Part shown: positions 33,622 through 40,674 of the stretch, one piece after another | Numbering within the stretch: position 1 is the stretch's first letter | Layout: each line of letters begins with the position of its first letter | NCBI GenBank assembly: GCA_024226235.1 | Contig: JAAELW010000204.1 | Span: forward strand, 1-44,387 | Length of the DNA stretch: 44,387 bases | Origin: a bacterium | GTDB lineage: Bacteria > Myxococcota_A > UBA9160 > UBA6930 | Direction of reading: 5' to 3' | Notes under the pieces: generated by a model | What the model saw: only the letters and a program-made list of their open reading frames with translations | Database searches by the model: none | Told to the model about the DNA's origin: nothing | Translations under genes and position numbers: made by a program

Positions 33622-34793
33622 GTCTGGTGAACGACATGCTCGAGGATCTCGATCGCCGCTCCGATCGGGGAGACCTGCCTCCGCGAGCCACCGGATTGCA
33701 AGCGGCGTCCGGACACCGACGGCTTCGCCGGTTGGTGTGGATCTGCGTGGGACATGGAACCCTCGCAATCGGTGGGATCGCGGCTGTGACCTGGATCGCA
33801 CTGGTTCCGGTGAACGAATTCCGGAATGCCCAGCATCCTATCCAGAGCCCGCAGGCCCAGGTCGAGGCCTTCGAAGTGGCGGCACTTCCGCCGGTCGAGT
33901 CGGCACCTCCCGCTCCGCCAGCGCCCAAGGTCCCCGGAGCCTCGCCGCGGGTTGCCGAGCAGCAGGCACCCACAGCCTCGCCTCGAGTCGCCGAGCAGCA
34001 GGCACCCACCCCCACCCCGGTGGCGCTCCCGCCGAGTGTCCCGCAAGTCGTCACGATGGTCGCTCCTCCTCCGGCTGCGCCGAGGGCCTTCCTGCCGCCG
34101 GACCCGGATCCAACTCCAGTCGGGTCGGAGCTGAGTTCGCGGTCGGAGCTGATTTCGGAATCGGCGATCGATGATGCACCGGACCGCACTCCCTCGAACA
34201 GCGAACTCGCAGCGGAACTGGTCGATGAAGGGGAGCAGCTGCTCGCGATCGGGCGGCTCGATGCGGGCATCGATGCGTGGCGGCGAGCCCTGAAGCTCGA
34301 TCCGACTCGGGTCTCACTCTATCCGAAGGGCGCAGCGCGACTGATTGCCGCCGGGGTTCCGGCCCGGGCCCGGGCCTGGCTCGAACCAGGCAGGTTGGCG
34401 AGCCCACTCGATCCGGCACTGCGAATGCTGGCTGCCCGGCTCGAACTCGAGATCGAAGGACCCGCCGAGGCGCTCGAGCTTCTCGAAGCCCCACTGCCGG
34501 ACGTCGAAGAAGCGCGGGAGCTGCACTCGCTGCGCGCGGCTTTGCTTGCGCGGGAGCAACGACATCTGGAGGCCCTCGACGCCTACCGGACGCTGGTGGC
34601 TGCCCATCCGGGTCGCGGCCGCCTGTGGTTCGGTCTGGCCATTTCCGCAGAGGCGCTGGGGAGAGAGGCCGAAGCGGGCGTAGCACTCCATCATTCGCTC
34701 GAAGATCCGGAGCTCCCGGCGGCGTTGGTGCGCTACGCGAAGCAGCGCACAGTAGTGCTCGATCGAACCGAGACCCCTGAGGCTTCGCGATGA
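33618..34793 (+). CDS. mshN: TPR protein MshN
   Basis: A 391-residue membrane-anchored protein. It starts MSLVNDMLEDLDRRSDRG, typical of MshN/GspB-like proteins. One transmembrane helix lies at about 38-60 (LVWICVGHGTLAIGGIAAVT), then a long Pro/Ala-rich periplasmic linker (about 75-185), then TPR-like helical repeats (about 190-380: ELAAELVDEGEQLLAIGRL, AWRRALKLDP, EALELLEAP). The linker holds a tandem 12-residue repeat. The start and end overlap mshM and mshE (both ATGA). It probably links MshM or the inner-membrane platform with the secretin through the wall. Confidence 0.86.
   Translation: MSLVNDMLEDLDRRSDRGDLPPRATGLQAASGHRRLRRLVWICVGHGTLAIGGIAAVTWIALVPVNEFRNAQHPIQSPQAQVEAFEVAALPPVESAPPAPPAPKVPGASPRVAEQQAPTASPRVAEQQAPTPTPVALPPSVPQVVTMVAPPPAAPRAFLPPDPDPTPVGSELSSRSELISESAIDDAPDRTPSNSELAAELVDEGEQLLAIGRLDAGIDAWRRALKLDPTRVSLYPKGAARLIAAGVPARARAWLEPGRLASPLDPALRMLAARLELEIEGPAEALELLEAPLPDVEEARELHSLRAALLAREQRHLEALDAYRTLVAAHPGRGRLWFGLAISAEALGREAEAGVALHHSLEDPELPAALVRYAKQRTVVLDRTETPEASR
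33939..34010 (+). repeat. 36-bp tandem duplication in mshN linker
   Basis: Two adjacent 36-base units encode ASPRVAEQQAPT twice (residues 108-119 and 120-131). They differ by five silent base changes, so the duplication is in frame and under protein-level constraint or old. Confidence 0.9.
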
Positions 34794-36541
34794 GCCAGGA
34801 CCAGGCCACGCCGGGCCCCCGCAAGAAGATCCGCATCGGCGAGCTGCTCGTCCAGAACGAGCTGATTACCGCGGACCAGCTGGCGACGGCCCTGGTGGAG
34901 CAGAAGAAGGCGGGCCGCCGACTCGGGCAGACGCTCGTCCAGCTGGGTTTCGTGACCGAGGACGCGATGCTGAGCCTGCTTTCCCGCCAGCTGCGGATTC
35001 CGTTCGTCGACCTCCGCGACTATCAATCCGACCCCGAGGTCGTGCGCAAGCTCCAGGAGACCCATGCGCGCCGGTTCCGGGCCATCGTTCTCGAAGACAC
35101 CGGCCGCGATTTCGCGGTGGGAATGGCCGACCCGACCGACCTGTTCGCCCAGGACGAGCTCGCCCGCATCCTGCGCCGGCCCCTGCGACAGGCCATCGTA
35201 CGGGAAGCAGATCTCCTCCACGTGATCGATCAGATCTACCAGGACAAGGACGAGCTAAACGATCTCGCCGCCGAGCTTGGAGAGGAGCTTGCGGCCAACG
35301 ATGCTGACTTCGATGTACGCAACCTTCCGGTCGGCGACGAGGCAGCCGAAGCGCCGGTCGCCAAGCTGCTGCAGTCGCTCTTTGAGGACGCGATCCGGAC
35401 CGGTGCGTCGGACATCCACATCGAGCCGGACGAGGCGGCCCTCAGGGTCCGCCAGCGGGTGGACGGGGTGCTGCGCGAACAGGTTGTCGCCGGGCCCAGG
35501 ATCGCGGCGGCGGTAGTCCTGCGCCTCAAGCTGATGAGCGGTCTCGACATCTCCGAGAAACGGCTCCCCCAGGATGGCCGCTTCAACATCAAGGTGAGCA
35601 GTCGAACCATCGACGTGCGGCTCTCGACCATGCCGATCCAGCACGGGGAATCGGTCGTGATGCGGCTCCTCGATCAGAGTGAGGATCAGCTGAAGATCGA
35701 GCATCTGGGGATGCCGAAGACCGTTCGCGCCCGGTTCCGCCAGGCACTCGCACGCCCGCACGGGCTGATCATCGTGACCGGTCCGACCGGAAGCGGGAAG
35801 ACGACGACCCTCTACGCGGCCTTGCGCGAGGTGAACCAGGCCAGCAAGAAGATCATCACGGTCGAGGATCCGGTCGAGTATCAGATGGCCCGGATCAATC
35901 AGGTGCAGGTGAACTCGAAGATCGAGCTGACCTTTGCAAGCGTATTGCGCTCCGCGCTGCGCCAGGACCCCGACATCGTGATGATCGGTGAGATGCGCGA
36001 CAGCGAGACGGCCGAGATCGCGCTGCGCGCAGCGATGACCGGCCATCTCGTGCTCTCCACGTTGCATACCAATGACGCTCCGTCCGCGGCACTGCGTCTG
36101 GCCGACATGGGTGCGGAGGGCTACCTGGTGGCTTCGTCGTTGCAGTGCGTGATGGCCCAACGCTTGATCCGTCGGATCTGCAAGAGCTGCGGCACGGAGA
36201 CCGAGCCCGATGGAAACGAGCGGGCATGGCTCGACGCCGTGCTCGGCGCCCGCGCCAAGGGGCTCCAGTTCAAGAAGGGCCCCGGCTGCACCCAATGCAA
36301 TGGCACGGGCTACAAGGGCCGGATTGGAACCTACGAGCTCTTGACGATGAACGAGACGCTGGCGGATGCCCTCCGCCAGAACGATCCGGGGCTCTACATG
36401 CGGACGGCCCGGAAGGATCCCGATTTCCGCTCGATGGTCGCCTGTGCGATGGACTATGCGAGGGCCGGCCTGACGAGCCTGGAGGAGGTCGTCCGCCTGG
36501 CCACCGAGGCCGAGCCGGACATTTCCGGCGACGACGAATAG
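34790..36541 (+). CDS. mshE: MSHA extension ATPase MshE (GspE/PilB family)
   Basis: A 583-residue hexameric ATPase driving pilus assembly. The MshEN domain (about 12-160) has two 24-residue c-di-GMP-type motifs: RIGELLVQNELITADQLATA onward (15-38, Glu in place of the usual Gly at position 10) and a near-perfect copy starting RLGQTLVQLGFVTED (44-67). The catalytic domain has Walker A GPTGSGKT (331-338), Asp box, VEDPVEY, Walker B IVMIGEMRD, His box TLHTNDA and the tetracysteine zinc site (Cys464, Cys467, Cys500, Cys503). In Vibrio MshE, such motifs bind c-di-GMP and activate the ATPase. The ATG overlaps the mshN stop; mshG follows after 2 bases. Confidence 0.96.
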   Translation: MSQDQATPGPRKKIRIGELLVQNELITADQLATALVEQKKAGRRLGQTLVQLGFVTEDAMLSLLSRQLRIPFVDLRDYQSDPEVVRKLQETHARRFRAIVLEDTGRDFAVGMADPTDLFAQDELARILRRPLRQAIVREADLLHVIDQIYQDKDELNDLAAELGEELAANDADFDVRNLPVGDEAAEAPVAKLLQSLFEDAIRTGASDIHIEPDEAALRVRQRVDGVLREQVVAGPRIAAAVVLRLKLMSGLDISEKRLPQDGRFNIKVSSRTIDVRLSTMPIQHGESVVMRLLDQSEDQLKIEHLGMPKTVRARFRQALARPHGLIIVTGPTGSGKTTTLYAALREVNQASKKIITVEDPVEYQMARINQVQVNSKIELTFASVLRSALRQDPDIVMIGEMRDSETAEIALRAAMTGHLVLSTLHTNDAPSAALRLADMGAEGYLVASSLQCVMAQRLIRRICKSCGTETEPDGNERAWLDAVLGARAKGLQFKKGPGCTQCNGTGYKGRIGTYELLTMNETLADALRQNDPGLYMRTARKDPDFRSMVACAMDYARAGLTSLEEVVRLATEAEPDISGDDE

Positions 36542-36543
36542 CG

Positions 36544-37767
36544 ATGGCAACCTTCGCCTACACGGCGCGTAGTCGCGACGGGGCACTGATCGAGGCGCAG
36601 ATCGAGGCCCTTTCTCCGGCGGAGGTCGTCAACCATCTGCGTGACTCCGGCGCCACTCCGGTGCGGATCGAAGCGGCCGAGAAGCAACCGGCGGCCATCC
36701 CTTCCATTGAAATTTCGCTTCGCCGAAAGCACGTGACCCAGGAGGATCTGATCTTCTTCTGCCGCCAGATGCATCGGCTCGCACGAGCAGGCGTGCCGAT
36801 CGTCCGATCCATCACCGGGTTGGCCGAGTCCACGCGCAACCCGATGTTTCGGGAGGTGCTCACTGACATGCTCGAAGGCCTGCGCTCGGGCAGGGAGCTC
36901 TCGGAAAGCCTGGCGCAGCATTCGGATGTCTTCTCGCGGCTCTTCATCAGCATCGTGAAGATCGGTGAAAACACAGGGCAGCTCGACGATGCGTTCGAGC
37001 AGATGGGGAAATACCTCGAAGGGGATCGCGAGAACAGGCGCCGCGTGAAAACTGCACTCCGGTACCCGACCATCGTGGTCTCGGCCATCTTCGGTGCGCT
37101 GGTCGTCGTGAACATGTGGGTGATCCCGGCCTTCGCCCAGGCCTTCGGTGAGCTCGGAGCCGAACTACCCTGGGCGACCCGGCTGATCATGACGACCAGC
37201 AATTGGACCGTGGCCTACTGGCCCTACGGAGCCGTACTACTCGGGGGCGTGGGCCTGGCGCTCAGGGCCTTCCTGAAGACTCCGGAAGGACGGCACAGCT
37301 GGGATCGGGCCAAGCTGAAGATTCCGCTGGTGGGTTTCATCGAGTTCCGCGCCACGTTGGCTCGTTTCGCCCGAGGGTTCGCGGTCACCTCACGGGCCGG
37401 CGTACCGATGCTCGAGACGCTGCGCATCATTGCCGGCGCGCTCGACAACGCTTTCCTCTCCGAGCGGATCCAGGGCCTCGGTCAGAGCATCGAGCGCGGC
37501 GAAACCCTGACCCGCGCTGCTGCGGCCTCCGACGTCTTCGACCCCCTCGTGCTGCAGATGATGGCCGTAGGGGAGGAGACCGGCATGCTCACCGAAATGT
37601 TTGTCGAGATCGCGGAAACCTATGAGGGCGAGGTCGAATACGAGCTGAAGCGGCTGGCCGAATCGATCGAGCCGATCCTGATCGTGGGCGTCGGCGGGAT
37701 CGTCCTGCTGATGGCACTGGGCATCTATCTGCCGATGTGGAACCTGGCCGGGGCTACACTTGGATGA
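36544..37767 (+). CDS. mshG: Inner-membrane platform protein MshG (GspF/PilC family)
   Basis: A 407-residue protein from ATG 36544, the family N-terminus (MATFAYTARSRDGALIEAQI). Two GspF domains are visible, with the repeated core FCRQMHRLARAGVPIVRSIT (about 75-94) and FARGFAVTSRAGVPMLETLR, each followed by KIGENTGQLDDAF and AVGEETGMLTEMF type motifs. Three hydrophobic segments (about 175-195, 220-243, 377-400). It sits in the inner membrane and passes ATPase motion to the pilus. No mshF gene lies between it and the pilin, unlike Vibrio; the 102-base gap carries only a leader. Confidence 0.96.
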   Translation: MATFAYTARSRDGALIEAQIEALSPAEVVNHLRDSGATPVRIEAAEKQPAAIPSIEISLRRKHVTQEDLIFFCRQMHRLARAGVPIVRSITGLAESTRNPMFREVLTDMLEGLRSGRELSESLAQHSDVFSRLFISIVKIGENTGQLDDAFEQMGKYLEGDRENRRRVKTALRYPTIVVSAIFGALVVVNMWVIPAFAQAFGELGAELPWATRLIMTTSNWTVAYWPYGAVLLGGVGLALRAFLKTPEGRHSWDRAKLKIPLVGFIEFRATLARFARGFAVTSRAGVPMLETLRIIAGALDNAFLSERIQGLGQSIERGETLTRAAAASDVFDPLVLQMMAVGEETGMLTEMFVEIAETYEGEVEYELKRLAESIEPILIVGVGGIVLLMALGIYLPMWNLAGATLG

Positions 37768-37869
37768 GACACATGCAGCTCAAGTGCAATCCGGGAAGAG
37801 CCGATGATTCCGATGACATTGGAAGCTCACCAAGGTAACGGACACTTGGACTTGAAGAACGAGGACCCC

Positions 37870-38334
37870 ATGAAGAACCAGGCAAATGCACGAGGCGCAT
37901 CGGGCTTCACCCTGATCGAACTGGTGGTGGTCATCGCCATCCTCGGTCTGCTTGCAGCCATCGCGCTCCCGAAGTTCGTCGACCTGACATCCAACGCCCG
38001 AACGGCGGCCTTCAACGGCGTGCGAGGCGGCTTCTCCTCAGGCATCCAGCTCGCTCACGCTCAGTGGCTGGCAGATGGGACGTCATCTTCCACGATTTCG
38101 ATGAGTGGCGTGACCGTCAACATGAGCTCAGCCGGCTGGCCCACGATCGACAACGCAAATGGCACGCAGAACACAGCGGCGGAGCTCTATGGCCTGATCA
38201 TGACGGGCCCTGTGCCGTCGGACTGGACCTCGTCGGAAACCGCTGCGGCGGGAGCGGGGACAGGAACGTTCACCCTGGCTGGAACGGGCGGGGGAAACTT
38301 CACCTACGACGCCGCCACCGGCTTCGTCAACTAG
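37870..38334 (+). CDS. mshA: MshA/MshB-type prepilin (candidate major pilin)
   Basis: A 154-residue type IV prepilin from ATG 37870 (GAGG upstream). The short basic leader [12 protein letters not shown] is cut before Phe, and the N-methylated helix [20 protein letters not shown] has the essential Glu at +5. The mature protein (142 residues) has the MshA/B-like [14 protein letters not shown] and [13 protein letters not shown] segments and a Gly/Thr-rich C-terminus. It has no cysteine, so there is no C-terminal disulfide loop. It is the only pilin of this type here (Vibrio has mshB and mshA), so the symbol could equally be mshB. A prepilin peptidase gene is not in the window. Confidence 0.92.
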   Translation: MKNQANARGASGFTLIELVVVIAILGLLAAIALPKFVDLTSNARTAAFNGVRGGFSSGIQLAHAQWLADGTSSSTISMSGVTVNMSSAGWPTIDNANGTQNTAAELYGLIMTGPVPSDWTSSETAAAGAGTGTFTLAGTGGGNFTYDAATGFVN

Positions 38335-38342
38335 GCCAGGCC

Positions 38343-38852
38343 TTGGGCACCGCGCAGCTCTTGCGCGGCAATAGCCCCACCAGATCGCGAAGGGAGCTGG
38401 GCTTCAATCTGACGGAGCTGGTTCTCGCGCTGGTCATCCTCGGGCTGTTGGCCGGCGTATCCGCGCCTCGCTTCTTCGAAGTCCGGACGTTCGATGAACG
38501 TCTGGCACGTGACGAGGTAGCCGCGGCACTGCGCCATGCACAGAAACTGGCGCTAGTGACGACCTGTGAGGTCCGCGTCCAGGTCACCGCCATGACGTGG
38601 ACGCTCGACCAGAGAGCCAACTGCAGCAGCGGTGGCTTCGGACAGGCCGTCTTCGACCCGGGTACGGGCAAGCCTGGCTATGCCGGTACGATGCCGAGCG
38701 GGGTCACGCTGGCCAGCACGATCAATCCACTCCATTTCGACGCGCGGGGGCGCGCGACGAATGCATCGGGCGTCGTATCGAATGCCACATTGACGATCGG
38801 GACCCGTGGTATCGATGTGGTGGGGGCGACCGGCCTTGTCCGATTCCCGTAA
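38343..38852 (+). CDS. mshC: Minor pilin MshC-like
   Basis: A 169-residue prepilin-like protein; the first good start is TTG 38343, 8 bases after the pilin stop (another TTG at 38361). Leader MGTAQLLRGNSPTRSRRELG is cut before FNLTELVLALVILGLLAGVS, with Glu at +5. The mature part has GspH-like helix DERLARDEVAAALRHAQKLA, two Cys (in TTCEVRV and RANCSS) and beta strands. In MSHA loci this position is mshC, a minor pilin probably in the tip complex. No ATG or GTG is available before the leader, so the start is unusual. Confidence 0.85.
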   Translation: MGTAQLLRGNSPTRSRRELGFNLTELVLALVILGLLAGVSAPRFFEVRTFDERLARDEVAAALRHAQKLALVTTCEVRVQVTAMTWTLDQRANCSSGGFGQAVFDPGTGKPGYAGTMPSGVTLASTINPLHFDARGRATNASGVVSNATLTIGTRGIDVVGATGLVRFP

Positions 38853-39330
38853 CACGGGCCGGCTGCGCGCCGGTGTGACGCTGGTCGAATTGGTCGTCTC
38901 GATCACGATCATCGCGGTCGCGTTGGTAGGCACCTTCCAGGTGGTCCGCGTCACGGTAGGCTCGAGTGCCGACCCGATGATTCGCCAGCAGGCGACCGCC
39001 GTGGCCGACGCCTACCTGGCTGAGATCCTGCTGAAACCCTTCTACGACCCGGATCTCGGAGCGGGTGGCGGTGCCTGCCCCACTGCAGAGGCCACGCGAT
39101 CCATCTGGGACAACGTCTGCGACTACCACGGCCTCGACGACAACGGGGCCAGGGATCAACAGGACGCCGCGATTTCCGGTCTGAGCGGGTACCGGGTGCG
39201 GGTCCTGATTGATACGACCGCCAACCTCGGGGGCATCTCCGGGGCCACGAATGTGATCCGTGTCGACGTGCGGGTAAACTTCGGCACGCACACCGATTTC
39301 CTCGTGAGCGGATACCGGACCCGCTCGTGA
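38815..39330 (+). CDS. mshD: Minor pilin MshD-like
   Basis: A 171-residue prepilin-like protein. Start ATG 38815 lies inside the end of mshC; TTG 38836 and GTG 38806 are alternatives. The leader ends RLRAG before VTLVELVVSITIIAVALVGT (Glu at +5, Val at +1). The mature helix continues FQVVRVTVGSSADPMIRQQA. Two Cys pair candidates lie in GGACPTAE and DNVCDYHG, and ISGLSGYRVRVLIDT follows, typical of MshD. The stop overlaps the mshO start. The family call rests on operon position and layout. Confidence 0.86.
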   Translation: MWWGRPALSDSRNTGRLRAGVTLVELVVSITIIAVALVGTFQVVRVTVGSSADPMIRQQATAVADAYLAEILLKPFYDPDLGAGGGACPTAEATRSIWDNVCDYHGLDDNGARDQQDAAISGLSGYRVRVLIDTTANLGGISGATNVIRVDVRVNFGTHTDFLVSGYRTRS

Positions 39331-40226
39331 TGCAAAAAGGGAAACGGAAGGGGAAAGGGAAAGCGGGTTTCACGCTGGTCGAGCTGGTCGTGACCCTCAC
39401 GATCACCGGCCTGCTGGCGGGGCTGTTGATGACCGCGATCCAACAGCCGCTGCTGGCTTATGAGGACGTGGCGCGCAGGGCGCGGCTCGTAGACGGTGCC
39501 GAGAACGCGCTCGTGCATGTCACGCGGGAGACGCGGTCCGCCCTACCGAACAGCCTTCGGTTGACCGGCGGGAGCCGCACGCTCGAATTCATCCCCACCC
39601 GGGATGGTGCCCGCTACCGCAGACAACCGGGGGTGAACCCATCGACCATCGACCACACCGCCGCAAGCGATGTATTGGCCTTCACGGGCGACGATTCCTG
39701 GAATCTGCTCGGACGCCTGCAGGATCTTTCTTTCAGCTACGGTGTGCCGCTCGGAGCCGGGTTCCGGATCGCGATCTATCCCACCGACACGGGTGTGTAT
39801 GCGAGCGCAGCAGCCGACACGACGCCGTCACGCGTCACACCCTCCACCACCACGATCACCGTATCGGACGACGGGGACGAGGATCAGCTGGGGCTCTCGG
39901 CAGCCTTCGATTTCCTGCTCGAATCGCCGGACCAACGCCTCTATTTGATCGAGGCCCCGCTGACCTACCGTTGCGACCTGGGCGCGGGGACACTGACTCG
40001 CTTTTCCGGCTACGGATTTCATTCCACGCAGCCCGACAACCCGGCGGCAGCCCCGCTGACCAGCGGCTCGAGCGCCCTCGTGGTCGAAGGGGTCAGCGTC
40101 TGCAGCTTTACGTATCTGGCGGGCACATCGAGCCGCTCCGGCCTTCTGACGATGGAACTCGGAGTGACCGAGGGGACGGAGACCGTGACGCTGCTGCACC
40201 AGGTGCACGTGGAGAACGCACCGTGA
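39330..40226 (+). CDS. mshO: Minor pilin MshO-like
   Basis: A 298-residue prepilin-like protein from ATG 39330, sharing its A with the mshD stop; GTG 39327 is an alternative. The Lys/Gly-rich leader MQKGKRKGKGKAG is cut before FTLVELVVTLTITGLLAGLL (Glu at +5). The mature part is long, as in MshO/GspJ-like pilins: an alpha spine with AENALVHVTRETRSALPNSL, then beta-rich VLEFIPT-like RTLEFIPTRDGARYR. Two Cys (YRCDLGAG and VSVCSFTY) may form a disulfide. The stop overlaps the mshP start (GTGA). Confidence 0.87.
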   Translation: MQKGKRKGKGKAGFTLVELVVTLTITGLLAGLLMTAIQQPLLAYEDVARRARLVDGAENALVHVTRETRSALPNSLRLTGGSRTLEFIPTRDGARYRRQPGVNPSTIDHTAASDVLAFTGDDSWNLLGRLQDLSFSYGVPLGAGFRIAIYPTDTGVYASAAADTTPSRVTPSTTTITVSDDGDEDQLGLSAAFDFLLESPDQRLYLIEAPLTYRCDLGAGTLTRFSGYGFHSTQPDNPAAAPLTSGSSALVVEGVSVCSFTYLAGTSSRSGLLTMELGVTEGTETVTLLHQVHVENAP

Positions 40227-40630
40227 GAAATCGCCGCAACCGGGGCTTCGGACTCGTGACTTCAATCTTCGTATTGGTCGTGCTGGCCACCTCGAGCCTC
40301 GCGATGATCTCGCTCAGCGGGGTGCAGCGCAGGACTGCGAGCCTGTCCCTCCAGGCCCTCCGTGCGGACCAGGCCGCCCGCAGCGGGCTTCAGTGGGCGA
40401 TCTACAACGCCATTGGCAGCGGCACCTGCCCCGCGAGCACGACACTGACGCTGACCGAAGGCGGACTCCAGGGATTCAGCGCAACGGTCAGTTGCGCGAG
40501 CACGACCCATGTCGAGGCCGCGACCACCTCGACCATCTTCGAGCTCGATGCCGTGGGCGAATACGGCGCGTTCGGCAGCGCAGACTACGTACGCCAGCAC
40601 GTCCGCGCGAGCCTGCATCAGGGAAGCTGA
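40223..40630 (+). CDS. mshP: MshP-like pilus biogenesis protein
   Basis: A 135-residue protein from GTG 40223. It begins RNRRNRGFGLVTSIFVLVVL, a PilX/MshP-type N-terminus in which the Gly-Phe leader end is kept but Glu at +5 is replaced (GFGLVTS), as is usual in MshP. A conserved helix follows (LRADQAARSGLQWAIYNAI), close to the MshP ARSGxxWA motif. Two Cys (GTCPAS and VSCAST) may pair. It is the last plus-strand gene of the pilus operon and is followed by a degenerate palindrome. Confidence 0.85.
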   Translation: MRNRRNRGFGLVTSIFVLVVLATSSLAMISLSGVQRRTASLSLQALRADQAARSGLQWAIYNAIGSGTCPASTTLTLTEGGLQGFSATVSCASTTHVEAATTSTIFELDAVGEYGAFGSADYVRQHVRASLHQGS

Positions 40631-40640
40631 GCCCACATCT

Positions 40641-40674
40641 TAACAACAGTGCCTGGCCCCTGTCTTAACTTCAG
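40641..40674. repeat. Degenerate copy of the GTGCCTGGCCCC palindrome (copy 2)
   Basis: Shares AGTGCCTGGCCCCT and then TCTTAACT with the perfect palindrome at 18249-18296. The arms TTAACAACAG and CTGTCTTAA pair only partly (ACAG/CTGT, small internal loop, TTAA/TTAA). Like copy 1 it lies between convergent genes: 11 bases after the mshP stop and touching the mshQ stop codon. Confidence 0.72.

Noticed and set aside
37768-37869. Possible mshF between mshG and the pilin
   Set aside because: Only 102 bases. The in-frame ATG at 37804 only extends the pilin by a non-leader sequence.
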